Shown piece after piece: positions 1-7,316 of a DNA stretch of 54,874 bases (the first letter of the stretch is position 1; every line of letters starts with the position of its first letter). The translations under genes and the position numbers were made by a program. Source of the stretch: Domibacillus iocasae (lineage in GTDB: Bacteria > Bacillota > Bacilli > Bacillales > Domibacillaceae); contig NZ_MAMP01000008.1 in assembly GCF_001750285.1 (NCBI RefSeq), positions 1 through 54,874 on the forward strand, in the 5' to 3' direction. The notes below the pieces were generated by a model. The model saw only the letters and a list, made by a program, of their open reading frames with translations, was not told the origin of the DNA and did not search any database.

Positions 1-112
1 ACCCGTCCGCCGCTGACCTGAACGGAGCAAGCTCCGTCAAGTCCGCTCGACTTGCATGTATTAGGCACGCCGCCAGCGTTCGTCCTGAGCAAGGATCAAA
101 CTCTCCAAAAAG
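1..112 (-). rRNA. rrs: 16S ribosomal RNA, 5' end only (partial)
   Basis: The reverse complement gives the start of bacterial 16S rRNA: GGAGAGTTTGATCC, then CTCAGGACGAACGCTGGCGG and the ATACATGCAAGTCGAGCGGA segment, followed by a V1 hairpin with a GGAGC/GCTCC stem. Only about 110 nt of the gene lie in the window; the rest runs off the left edge. The mature 5' end is placed near 112 by comparison with known Bacillus 16S and is good to a few bases. One base differs from the usual GATCCTGGCTCAG (here GATCCTTGCTCAG). Confidence 0.97.
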
Positions 113-247
113 TGTTTGACTTGCTCAATTGTTTCTACTAAAAATACGGGGTGTACTTTTAATAGAAGTTAAAAATTAAAACGTTGACGTTTTATTGATT
201 TTGTTCAGTTTTCAATGTTCAATCCGCTGCTTAATAGCAACTTTTAT
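113..247 (-). other. rRNA operon leader region
   Basis: This is the transcribed spacer between the rRNA promoter and 16S. Read on the minus strand it contains the GAAAACTGAAC motif typical of Bacillus rRNA leaders, followed by A/T-rich sequence with short inverted repeats around AACGTCAACGTT. Such leaders carry antitermination and processing signals; the individual sites cannot be assigned with certainty here. Confidence 0.6.
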
Positions 248-277
248 ACAATATCATTTCACCCTTTTGAATGTCAA
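248..277 (-). promoter_or_regulatory. Sigma-A-type promoter of the rRNA operon
   Basis: On the minus strand a perfect -35 box TTGACA (272-277) is separated by 18 nt from TATTGT (248-253), about 135 nt upstream of 16S. Transcription would start near 241. The only plus-strand gene starts further right, so the two units diverge from this region. Only one good promoter is visible, whereas many Bacillus rrn operons have tandem promoters. Confidence 0.7.
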
Positions 278-432
278 CATCTTTTTTAAATGTTTTTCAT
301 TCTTACGTTTCTCGTAACGGGCAAGATTTAATTTACCATGCATTAGAACAAAAGGTCAATACTTTTTCTTCTTTTTTTTATTTTTTTTCATATACTTTTT
401 CAAAACACCTTAAAACGGAGGCTGAAGCCGTG

Positions 433-1116
433 ATGCCTTGGTTATTTATTCGACTAAAGCAGTTGAAATGGACCGTTCTTTTCTTTTGCTCTGCAATCTT
501 TTTTTTAATGATGATTCCTCCTTCTGCCGAACAGCCTGTTGTTTCAGTTGTTGACCGCCCTTCTGCTATTTACAAAGGGGACAAGCATGTCGCCCTGACT
601 GTAAATGTGGATGATTCTGAAAAAAATGCGGCAAAACTCGCAAAACTATTCATCAAGCACAAGATAACGGCTTCTTTTTTTGTAACGTCTGCCTGGCTTG
701 AGAAACACCCTAAAACCACAAAGCTTCTTGTAGATCGTGCATTCGATATAGGCGTCCTGCTGACGGACATTTCGGACGATAGAGAGATTGAAAAAGAAAT
801 CGCTTCTGTCCAAAAAATACTAAGTGGTTATCATAAAGAAGGCACTCTTTATATAAGGGCGGCTGAGGATGTTGGGGAATTACCAGAATCTACTGCTTCA
901 CACGGCTATTTGACAATACAGTGGAGTGTTGATTTAGCAAAACAGACTCCCTCTGATTTTATCCGTCACGTTGAACAAGGAGATATTGTGCTGCTAAACC
1001 CGGAAGAAGATTTCCGCATTACAGAGAAATGGCTCTCTCTTTTAGTGAAGAAGGAAGAAGCAGTCAGCTTATCGGAAATGGCTGGGGGAGAGACACGAAT
1101 TGAGTACGTTCCATGA
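433..1116 (+). CDS. PdaB-type polysaccharide deacetylase-fold protein, catalytic motifs lost
   Basis: This 227-residue protein has an N-terminal membrane anchor (about residues 12-30) followed by a NodB-like domain. It sits where B. subtilis has pdaB (ybaN), convergent with kbaA and next to an rRNA operon, and keeps family landmarks such as SFFVTSAWLEKHP (81-93) and IQWSVD (162-167). The metal and catalytic motifs are degraded: TVNVDD (56-61) replaces the TFDD-type motif, the HxxxxH metal pair is replaced by DIGVLLTD (105-112), the arginine-proline motif reads IRAAED (141-146), and the late LH motif reads LLN (187-189). Deacetylase activity is therefore unlikely; a structural sporulation role is inference. 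ATG 433 (or GTG 430) follows CGGAG at 416-420; an upstream ATG at 271 has no ribosome site and overlaps the rRNA promoter. CATATACT at 389-396 loosely resembles a sporulation sigma -10 box. Confidence 0.85.
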   Translation: MPWLFIRLKQLKWTVLFFCSAIFFLMMIPPSAEQPVVSVVDRPSAIYKGDKHVALTVNVDDSEKNAAKLAKLFIKHKITASFFVTSAWLEKHPKTTKLLVDRAFDIGVLLTDISDDREIEKEIASVQKILSGYHKEGTLYIRAAEDVGELPESTASHGYLTIQWSVDLAKQTPSDFIRHVEQGDIVLLNPEEDFRITEKWLSLLVKKEEAVSLSEMAGGETRIEYVP

Positions 1117-1160
1117 AAAAACCTCGAAAACAGGACATTACCCTGCTTTCGAGGTTTTTT
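1116..1160. terminator. Bidirectional terminator between the pdaB-type gene and kbaA
   Basis: AAAAAACCTCGAAA pairs with TTTCGAGGTTTTTT and an inner CAGG/CCTG helix extends the stem. With an A run on one flank and a T run on the other it can end transcription from both convergent genes. The kbaA stop codon (1138-1140) lies inside the loop and the pdaB-type stop codon (1114-1116) touches the left arm. Confidence 0.9.
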
Positions 1161-1740
1161 GATTGTATTGAGGAAGCATAAGCAACTGAAAGGCGTTACA
1201 TGGCAGAAGTGTGAAAAGCATTAGATACAGCCAGCTTTTTTCATTTGCCTGCAGGACAGGAAGCCACTCAAGTGTTGTCACGACGACCATAAAGAAAAGA
1301 GCAGCGATAAAAACGTTTTTGCTTTTTCCTTTCGCTTTTATGTAAGCCGTTATCAGGCCAAAAATAAGCAAGGTTGCGGCCAATATTAAGTATGAGCCAA
1401 TCGCTTCACCGTTACTGAACGCTTTAAAACGAAAATAAACAAGATCAAATAACACGACGATAACTAATGCGATTTGGATAAAGTTCCAATAAGAACGAAA
1501 TAAGCCAAGACCAAATTGATGAATAGTCAAATACGCAAAAAAGCCCATTTGGCTGATGACGCTGAATGTAAACCCAACCCCAATGAGCCATGTTAACACA
1601 GATAATACTTCTTTCCATTCTCCATTCGCAAACAGTGGCGAAAATTCATTCCAACGGATAATAAAGCCTAAAATACCGGTCACTGCGCCGCCAATCAGCA
1701 ATGTATGTGTAAAAAAGCGGATCCAATTTCGTATACCCAC
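1138..1740 (-). CDS. kbaA: KinB-signalling pathway activation protein KbaA
   Basis: This 200-residue membrane protein has about six hydrophobic segments (roughly 8-28, 46-68, 84-104, 114-136, 142-160, 172-190). Its SVISQMGFFAYLT stretch and neighbourhood match KbaA, which in B. subtilis supports KinB input into the Spo0A phosphorelay. A GTG start at 1740 is chosen because AGGAGG (1750-1755) lies 9 nt upstream and the family begins with an RNW-type motif; an ATG at 1824 would add an unrelated tail that runs into the salA terminator. gerD, which precedes kbaA in B. subtilis, is absent here. Confidence 0.85.
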   Translation of the reverse strand: MGIRNWIRFFTHTLLIGGAVTGILGFIIRWNEFSPLFANGEWKEVLSVLTWLIGVGFTFSVISQMGFFAYLTIHQFGLGLFRSYWNFIQIALVIVVLFDLVYFRFKAFSNGEAIGSYLILAATLLIFGLITAYIKAKGKSKNVFIAALFFMVVVTTLEWLPVLQANEKSWLYLMLFTLLPCNAFQLLMLPQYNQKTSKAG

Positions 1741-1826
1741 GCAAAAAATCCTCCTGTATATTGTTCTGTTTCGATTGTACCAATACGCGCTTTCATGTGC
1801 TATGTACATTTTTTGTCTGCCCAAAA

Positions 1827-1855
1827 GAAAAGCGGAAAGAGCCTGGAGCTGGACA
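1827..1855 (+). repeat. Remnant of a dispersed palindromic repeat (fused ends)
   Basis: AAAAGCGGAA is followed directly by GAGCCTGGAGCTGGACA. These are the left and right ends of the longer repeats found at 8297-8391 and 39475-39592, here joined without the central part, as an internal deletion would leave. It lies between the salA terminator and kbaA. Confidence 0.5.
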
Positions 1856-1860
1856 ACTTT

Positions 1861-1893
1861 AAAAAAAGCTTCCGGGCTGCTGCCCGGGAGCTT
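1861..1893 (-). terminator. Intrinsic terminator after salA
   Basis: On the minus strand AGCTCCCGGGCA pairs with TGCCCGGAAGCT-like sequence (stem around GCTCCCGGGC/GCCCGGAAGC) and is followed by seven T residues. It starts immediately after the salA stop codon. Confidence 0.85.
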
Positions 1894-2955
1894 TTAGTTA
1901 GATGAAATTTTGCCATCCAGTTTTTTCGCGATCTCCTGATAAATCGTGCCGAGTGGATGATCTTCTGCATAAACCGATGGAGCAAAGTCTTCTTCATTCC
2001 AATCCGGCTGCTGAAGCGGCAGACGGCCAAGTACCTCTGTACGCAGTTCATCGGCCAGCTTGTCTCCGCCGCCGCGTCCGAAAATATACTCTTTTTCACC
2101 TGTTGTTTTGCTTTCGAAGTATGCCATGTTCTCAATAACGCCAACAACTTCATGATCCGTTTGAAGCGCCATGGCACCGGCACGGGCTGCAACAAAAGCG
2201 GCAGTCGGATGAGGCGTTGATACAATGACTTCTTTACAATGCGGAAGCATCGTATGCACATCAAGCGCCACATCGCCTGTGCCCGGCGGCAAATCAAGAA
2301 GCAAATAGTCCAAGTCGCCCCATTCCACTTCTGAGAAAAAGTTATTCAGCATTTTACCGAGCATTGGGCCGCGCCAAATAACCGGTGCGTTATCATCTAC
2401 AAAAAAACCCATTGAAATGACTTTGACACCGAAGCGGTCAACCGGAAAAATCTTTTCGCCGCGTACGACTGGGCGTGTTGTGATGCCCATCATATCCGGC
2501 ACGCTGAATCCATAAATATCGGCATCAACGAGTCCGACCTTTTTGCCGAGACGCGCAAGAGATACGGCAAGGTTAACCGATACGGTCGATTTGCCGACAC
2601 CGCCTTTTCCACTCGCAATCGCCAAAAAGGTTGTTTCGCTGTTTGGGGAAAGCAGACTCTCATCTTTTCCGACAGCATCGGCACCGCGGAATTTCGCCAT
2701 CGCTTCGTCAGACAGCTCTTTAAAACGGATCCCCACCGTTTCTACTCCAGCTTCTTTTAACGAATTGACAATGCGCATTTGCAGCTGAAGCTGTTCCGGA
2801 GTGCCTGTCTGCGCAATCGCAATTTTCACACTTACATGGTTCTTTTCTTCTTTGATTGATACCTCTTCCAAGCCGCCCGTTTCTGCAAGTTTTTTATGTA
2901 AAAATGGGTCTTCAAGGGCATTCACGATATTGCGCACTTGCGCTTCTGTAATCAT
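1894..2955 (-). CDS. salA: MRP/NBP35-family P-loop ATPase SalA
   Basis: This 353-residue protein has an N-terminal DUF59-like domain (about 1-90) and a MinD/Mrp-type ATPase domain with the deviant Walker A GKGGVGKST at 116-124. It lacks the CxxC pair used by Fe-S carrier relatives (only one cysteine is seen, in PHCKE). That fits SalA, which in B. subtilis represses scoC and so raises exoprotease expression, rather than a classical ApbC/Mrp scaffold. The ATG at 2955 follows AAAGGA. It is probably monocistronic, with a terminator at 1861-1893. Confidence 0.88.
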   Translation of the reverse strand: MITEAQVRNIVNALEDPFLHKKLAETGGLEEVSIKEEKNHVSVKIAIAQTGTPEQLQLQMRIVNSLKEAGVETVGIRFKELSDEAMAKFRGADAVGKDESLLSPNSETTFLAIASGKGGVGKSTVSVNLAVSLARLGKKVGLVDADIYGFSVPDMMGITTRPVVRGEKIFPVDRFGVKVISMGFFVDDNAPVIWRGPMLGKMLNNFFSEVEWGDLDYLLLDLPPGTGDVALDVHTMLPHCKEVIVSTPHPTAAFVAARAGAMALQTDHEVVGVIENMAYFESKTTGEKEYIFGRGGGDKLADELRTEVLGRLPLQQPDWNEEDFAPSVYAEDHPLGTIYQEIAKKLDGKISSN

Positions 2956-2993
2956 GGGAGCACCATCCTTTGACTATATTGTTCTCGTTCTTT

Positions 2994-3002
2994 AGTATAG
3001 CA
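2994..3002 (-). promoter_or_regulatory. Candidate extended -10 promoter of salA
   Basis: The minus strand reads TGCTATACT, an extended -10 element about 38 nt upstream of the salA start. No good -35 hexamer lies 16-18 nt further upstream, so this would depend on the extended -10. Confidence 0.45.
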
Positions 3003-3029
3003 TACTCTTCAAAGAAGGATGGGAAACGG

Positions 3030-3710
3030 TTACTTTTGTGTAAGATAACGAAGAATGCCACGAGAAATGGAGGCTGCTGTTTTTTCCTGGTACTCTTCAC
3101 TTTCTAACAGCCGCCGTTCAACGGGATTGGATAAAAAGCCAATTTCCACGAGCGCACCTGGAATATCCGCTTCTTTTAAAACATAGACGTGCCCAATTTC
3201 AGCTGGCTGCCGGTCGGTATTACCCAAGTTGCCGATCAGTTCTTTTTGTATATCCGCTGCAATCTGTTGGTTTTCTGGGAGATGCGAAGAATAAAAGGTT
3301 TGCGCCCCCCGCCATTGTTCTGCCGGAATGGCGTTTAAATGAATACTCACAAATAAATCTGCATTCGATTCATTAATCAATTGCCTTCTTTTTTTCAAGT
3401 CTTCGGTTTTTCGGGTTCTGACGCTTTCTGTCTTCTCCTGCGCTAAATCCATATCTTCTTCCCTCGTCATGAGCACAACGGCTCCTTGTCCGTTTAAAAA
3501 CTCCCGTAGCTTCTCAGATACAGACAGAGCGATATCTTTTTCAAGCGCCGGTTCACTTCCTGCGCCCCCATCCATGCCCCCATGACCCGGATCGATCATA
3601 ATGGTAATACCGGCAAGCGGCGGACGCCACGCATTAAAAGCCGGCTTCACATCGTTATATACAAAAGCGGCAATTGCCACGAGTACGACAATGAACAAGA
3701 TTTTTTTCAT
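3030..3710 (-). CDS. cwlD: Germination-specific N-acetylmuramoyl-L-alanine amidase CwlD
   Basis: This 226-residue protein has an N-terminal hydrophobic signal anchor (4-18) and an Amidase_3 zinc domain. Expected ligands are visible: H43 in IDPGHGG, E57, H124 in VSIHLNA, and the catalytic glutamate E189 in LVEIGFLSN. CwlD removes peptide side chains from muramic acid so that muramic lactam can form in the spore cortex. The ATG at 3710 is chosen because GGGAGGGG lies a few bases upstream and hydrophobic residues follow at once; an in-frame start at 3803 would run through the rpsI terminator. CATATAGT upstream loosely resembles a sporulation sigma -10 box. Confidence 0.9.
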   Translation of the reverse strand: MKKILFIVVLVAIAAFVYNDVKPAFNAWRPPLAGITIMIDPGHGGMDGGAGSEPALEKDIALSVSEKLREFLNGQGAVVLMTREEDMDLAQEKTESVRTRKTEDLKKRRQLINESNADLFVSIHLNAIPAEQWRGAQTFYSSHLPENQQIAADIQKELIGNLGNTDRQPAEIGHVYVLKEADIPGALVEIGFLSNPVERRLLESEEYQEKTAASISRGILRYLTQK

Positions 3711-3757
3711 CGTCTCCCCTCCCGTCATTACCACTATATGAGAGAAAACGCCGTACA

Positions 3758-3796
3758 TGAAAAAAATCCTCTCTCCAAATGGAGAAAGGATTTCCA
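3758..3796 (-). terminator. Intrinsic terminator of the rplM-rpsI operon
   Basis: On the minus strand AATCCTTTCTCC and GGAGAGAGGATT form a 12-bp stem (one mismatch) closed by a short ATTT loop and followed by a T run. It begins a few bases after the rpsI stop codon. Confidence 0.88.
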
Positions 3797-3805
3797 AACG
3801 CATTA

Positions 3806-4198
3806 TTAACGTTTTGAGAACTGAGGTGCGCGACGAGCGCCTTTAAGACCGTATTTTTTACGTTCTTTCGCACGTGCATCACGAGTAAGGTAGCCAGCAC
3901 GTTTAAGTGTTGGACGGAATTCCGGATCAGCTTGCAGAAGAGCGCGGGCGATACCGTGACGGATCGCTCCTGCCTGACCTGTGTAGCCGCCTCCGTTTAC
4001 ATTTACGTGTACATCATAGCTGTTTACTGTTTCAGTCGCAACGAGCGGCTGGTTGATCACAGTGCGCAGCGCTTCGAATGGGATATAATCTTCAGCAGTA
4101 CGGCCGTTAATGATGATTTTACCTTCGCCTGGTACGAGACGTACGCGGGCTACTGAACTTTTACGGCGTCCTGTGCCTAAGTATTGAACTTGTGACAA
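3806..4198 (-). CDS. rpsI: 30S ribosomal protein S9
   Basis: S9 (uS9) contacts the P-site tRNA through its C-terminal arginine, and the protein ends with the expected [15 protein letters not shown] near the N-terminus is diagnostic. A TTG start at 4198 gives 130 residues, the usual length, with 8 nt between AGGAGG and the codon. The in-frame ATG at 4204 would sit only about 2 nt from the same ribosome site. It is the second gene of the rplM operon, about 28 nt after rplM. Confidence 0.93.
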   Translation of the reverse strand: MSQVQYLGTGRRKSSVARVRLVPGEGKIIINGRTAEDYIPFEALRTVINQPLVATETVNSYDVHVNVNGGGYTGQAGAIRHGIARALLQADPEFRPTLKRAGYLTRDARAKERKKYGLKGARRAPQFSKR

Positions 4199-4226
4199 TG
4201 TCATTTCCTCCTTTTAATAATTAAAA

Positions 4227-4664
4227 TTATCCGCGAAGTTCGTAAACTTCTGGTTGTTGTGCTTCGTGTTTATGTTCTGCTCCAGCGTAAACGTGAAGTT
4301 TTTTGAACATTTGACGGCCTAAAGAACCTTTTGGAAGCATACCTTTAATGGCAAGCTCAAGCATTCTTTCAGGATTTTTATCACGCATTTGACCTGCAGT
4401 AGTTGTTTTCAAACCACCTGGATACATGCTGTGACGGTAGTAAATTTTTCCTTGAAGTTTGTTACCTGTTAATTCGATTTTAGACGCATTAAGAATAATA
4501 ACGTTATCGCCAGTGTCAACGTGTGGTGTGAAAGTTGGTTTATGTTTGCCGCGCAAAATAGATGCTACTTCGCTTGAAAGACGGCCCAATGTTTTGCCTT
4601 CAGCATCGATCACGAACCATTTACGCTCGATTTCGCCTGCTTTAGCCATATAAGTCGTACGCAT
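4227..4664 (-). CDS. rplM: 50S ribosomal protein L13
   Basis: A full-length uL13 of 145 residues, with [14 protein letters not shown] (about 21-34) and the [16 protein letters not shown] signature (about 107-122). It is an early assembly protein of the large subunit. GGAGG precedes the ATG. It heads the rplM-rpsI operon, which has its own promoter (4766-4794) and a leader with an L13-type hairpin, so autogenous control by L13 is likely. Confidence 0.96.
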   Translation of the reverse strand: MRTTYMAKAGEIERKWFVIDAEGKTLGRLSSEVASILRGKHKPTFTPHVDTGDNVIILNASKIELTGNKLQGKIYYRHSMYPGGLKTTTAGQMRDKNPERMLELAIKGMLPKGSLGRQMFKKLHVYAGAEHKHEAQQPEVYELRG

Positions 4665-4704
4665 TGTTTACCCTCCTGATTTGTTTATGTTTTACGGTTC
4701 CATG

Positions 4705-4760
4705 TATTTATATCACGATTAACTTTCCGGGGCTGATCGTGGGGTCAAATAACATACCAT
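4705..4760 (-). promoter_or_regulatory. Candidate L13 r-protein leader
   Basis: The mRNA leader of rplM contains a hairpin with CACGAT (4736-4741) and ATCGTG (4714-4719) arms around a CCCCGG-containing loop, then a short conserved-looking TACATGGAACCGT stretch before the ribosome site. Its position between promoter and rplM is that of the L13 leader family of Firmicutes. I recognise the class from position and general shape, not from an alignment. Confidence 0.55.
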
Positions 4761-4765
4761 ATGCT

Positions 4766-4794
4766 ATAATATACCGCCTGCTAGTCAATGTCAA
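4766..4794 (-). promoter_or_regulatory. Sigma-A promoter of rplM-rpsI
   Basis: TTGACA (4789-4794), a 17-nt spacer and TATTAT (4766-4771) on the minus strand. The predicted start near 4760 leaves a leader of about 95 nt before rplM. Confidence 0.85.
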
Positions 4795-4904
4795 GACAAA
4801 ATGCAACACTTGGTGAAGTTGTCACGAAAAAGTTCTAAGAGAAACAACTTTAGACGTTAAAAAGACATTCTCTCATGCTGTCTGCCGGCGAATACGTAAA
4901 GCGA

Positions 4905-5645
4905 TTATTCATAGAATACCTCCCACAGATAAAGCCCTTCGGCAGGTGCAGTCTGGGGAGCGCGGTTCCGGTCACGCTGCGCTAAAATACGTGCGACGTC
5001 TTCCGGCTCCAGCCGGCCATTGCCTACTTTCATAAGCGTACCAACCATGATCCGGACCATATTGTATAAAAAGCCTGTGCCTTTAAAGCGGATTTCAAGA
5101 TCGTCACCTTGTTCGAAAAATGAAATATCTGTGACAGTGCGTACTTTGTTTTCTTTATCGCTTTTCGTGGAGCAGAAAGACGTGAAATCGTGTTCCCCCA
5201 TTAAATAGGCGGCTGCTTCTTTCATTCGGCTCACATCAAGCGGGTACGGATAGTGGTACGCATATACGGTACGAAATGGATCGCGGTAGCGCGTGCGGTA
5301 AATGCGATACCGATATTCCTTGCCACTAACCGAATAGCGCGCATGAAACTTCTCAGATACTTCTTCCGTCCGCTTAACCGATATATCGCTTGGCAGCTCA
5401 CCGTTTAACGCACGGGCCCACCGCTCCGCCAGCATCGTAATGGGTGTATCAAAATGAACTACCTGCCCCATCGCGTGCACACCGGCGTCTGTCCGGCCAG
5501 AGGCATGTGTTTTAACCGGCACTTTTTTATGAATCTTCCAGAGCGCCTTCTCTAACTCCCGCTGCACAGTCCGGTCTTTCGGCTGCGACTGATAGCCGGA
5601 GAAGCGCGATCCGTCATACATAATCTCACATTTAATTCGTTTCAC
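4905..5645 (-). CDS. truA: tRNA pseudouridine(38-40) synthase TruA
   Basis: A 246-residue TruA that converts uridines 38, 39 and 40 of the tRNA anticodon arm to pseudouridine. The catalytic aspartate is D53 in SGRTDAGVHAMGQ. The start ATG at 5645 follows AGGAGG-like sequence. It is the last gene of the ecfA1-ecfA2-ecfT-truA unit, 13 nt after ecfT. No strong terminator is visible between truA and the rplM promoter. Confidence 0.95.
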   Translation of the reverse strand: MKRIKCEIMYDGSRFSGYQSQPKDRTVQRELEKALWKIHKKVPVKTHASGRTDAGVHAMGQVVHFDTPITMLAERWARALNGELPSDISVKRTEEVSEKFHARYSVSGKEYRYRIYRTRYRDPFRTVYAYHYPYPLDVSRMKEAAAYLMGEHDFTSFCSTKSDKENKVRTVTDISFFEQGDDLEIRFKGTGFLYNMVRIMVGTLMKVGNGRLEPEDVARILAQRDRNRAPQTAPAEGLYLWEVFYE

Positions 5646-5658
5646 GCTAATCCTCCTA

Positions 5659-6456
5659 TCAGCTTCTCAGCATAAATAATACGACGGCCAATACAGCAAG
5701 AAGCAGCAACGCCATTGTATCACGCACATGCCACGCCAAAACACGGTATTTCGTCCGTCCCTGGCCGCCTTTATAACCGCGGGCTTCCATTGCGACCGCG
5801 AGCTCCTCCGCCCGCTTAAACGCACTGACAAAGAGGGGGATTAAAAGCGGGATAACCGCCTTTACCCGATCGGCTATGGAGCCGCTCGTAAAATCAGCAC
5901 CACGGGCCATTTGCGCTTTCATAATCTTATCCGTTTCATCCAGAAGCGTTGGAATGAACCGAAGTGAAATGGACATCATCAGCGCAAGCTCATGGACCGG
6001 CACTTTAATTTTTTTCAGCGGACCGAATAATGACTCAATTCCATCTGTGACGGAGATGGGCGGTGTCGTCAAAGTTAAAAGAGACGTCACCAGAATCAAT
6101 AGAAAAAAGCGTAATGAAATAAAAATTCCTTTGATGACGCCGCCTTCATAAATGCTTAAAAAACCAACCTGCGTCAGAACCTCTCCCTCTTTCGTAAAAA
6201 ACACATGCAGAAAAAAGGTAAACAAAATAAGCAGGATCACCGGCTTTAAACCGGCAATTAAAAACCGGAGCTTTACATTCGATGAAAAAACAATGAAAAG
6301 TGTAAAAGCGCCCAGCAGCGCATATGTTGCGACGTTGTTAGCCAAAAAGACAATTAAAACAAAAACGAAAATAAATAACAGCTTTGCCCGCGGGTCCATT
6401 CGGTGCACAATGGAGTCCGCCGGCAAATAACGGCCTAAAATCACTTTCTCCATCAT
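5659..6456 (-). CDS. ecfT: ECF transporter transmembrane subunit EcfT
   Basis: This 265-residue membrane protein couples the EcfA ATPases to interchangeable substrate-binding S components (vitamins, cobalt or nickel). It has hydrophobic segments at about 25-60, 70-88, 110-132 and 240-262. The two Ala-Arg-Gly motifs of the coupling helices are at 184-186 (ARGADF) and 225-227 (ARGYKG). Its ATG overlaps the ecfA2 stop as ATGA, indicating translational coupling. No S component is encoded nearby, as expected for a group II shared module. Confidence 0.93.
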   Translation of the reverse strand: MMEKVILGRYLPADSIVHRMDPRAKLLFIFVFVLIVFLANNVATYALLGAFTLFIVFSSNVKLRFLIAGLKPVILLILFTFFLHVFFTKEGEVLTQVGFLSIYEGGVIKGIFISLRFFLLILVTSLLTLTTPPISVTDGIESLFGPLKKIKVPVHELALMMSISLRFIPTLLDETDKIMKAQMARGADFTSGSIADRVKAVIPLLIPLFVSAFKRAEELAVAMEARGYKGGQGRTKYRVLAWHVRDTMALLLLAVLAVVLFMLRS

Positions 6457-7316
6457 CGGCGCTCACCACGCAGATCGCGGATTTCTTGTGCCAGTTCTTC
6501 TGGCGTCAAACAAAGACGCTTAAGTGGAAAACCTAGTTTTTCTTCAAATAAATGCTGGAAGTGGATTGTTTCCGGCACATCAAGTCCAATCGCTCTTAAA
6601 CTGTCACGGTCACTGAAAATTTCACGGGGTGTGCCGGTTTTGTAAACTCGGCCTTTGTGCATCATTACAATTTTATCCGCGTAACGGGCTGCATCTTCCA
6701 TGCTGTGTGTAACGAGGACACATGTCAGGCCGTTGTTCTTCTGTAAGGAAGCAAACATCTCCATCATGTCCAGCCGGCCGCGCGGATCGAGTCCTGCTGT
6801 CGGTTCATCCAGTACGAGCACATCCGGTTTCATTGCCAGTACGCCGGCAATTGCCACGCGTCTCATTTGTCCGCCTGACAGATCAAAGGGAGACCGTTCG
6901 AGCACACTTTCCGGCAGTCCAACGAGACGAATGGCATCACGCGCGCGCTGCTTTGCCTGTTCTTCCTTTACGCCAAAATTCATCGGGCCAAAACAAATAT
7001 CTTTCTCCACTGTTTCTTCAAACAGCTGATGCTCTGGAAATTGAAATACAATGCCGACACGGCGCCTTACTTCTTTTAAGTCTTTTTCTTTCCGACCTGC
7101 CGCAATGGTCCGGCTGCCGATATCAATTTCGCCTTTTAGCGGTTTTAACAGTACATTTAAATGCTGAAGGACCGTTGATTTACCTGAGCCTGTATGGCCA
7201 ATGATCGCCATATACTCGCCTGAAGGGATATGAAATGATACATCTGTTATGGCCAGCCGTTCAAAAGGCGTACCCGCCGCGTATCGGTATTCTACTTCGC
7301 GAAGTTTAATGTCCAT
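6453..7316 (-). CDS. ecfA2: ECF transporter ATP-binding subunit EcfA2
   Basis: A 287-residue ABC ATPase with Walker A GHTGSGKST (40-48), Q-loop Q92, signature LSGGQ (146-150) and Walker B VLVLDEPTAGLD with catalytic E171. The start lies 25 nt inside the end of ecfA1. It pairs with EcfA1 to form the heterodimeric motor of the energy-coupling factor module. The order ecfA1-ecfA2-ecfT-truA after rplQ is the same as in B. subtilis. Confidence 0.93.
   Translation of the reverse strand: MDIKLREVEYRYAAGTPFERLAITDVSFHIPSGEYMAIIGHTGSGKSTVLQHLNVLLKPLKGEIDIGSRTIAAGRKEKDLKEVRRRVGIVFQFPEHQLFEETVEKDICFGPMNFGVKEEQAKQRARDAIRLVGLPESVLERSPFDLSGGQMRRVAIAGVLAMKPDVLVLDEPTAGLDPRGRLDMMEMFASLQKNNGLTCVLVTHSMEDAARYADKIVMMHKGRVYKTGTPREIFSDRDSLRAIGLDVPETIHFQHLFEEKLGFPLKRLCLTPEELAQEIRDLRGERR

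Noticed and set aside
271-432. N-terminal extension of the pdaB-type gene (ATG at 271)
   Set aside because: It overlaps the rRNA promoter on the other strand, has no ribosome site, and adds 54 residues without signal or domain. The start at 433 has CGGAG and an immediate membrane anchor.
1800-2297. 165-codon minus-strand frame overlapping the end of salA
   Set aside because: Out-of-frame shadow of salA that crosses its terminator; Arg- and Cys-rich with no family features.
6722-7204. 160-codon plus-strand frame opposite ecfA2
   Set aside because: It is antisense to conserved ABC ATPase motifs and has a composition typical of shadow frames.
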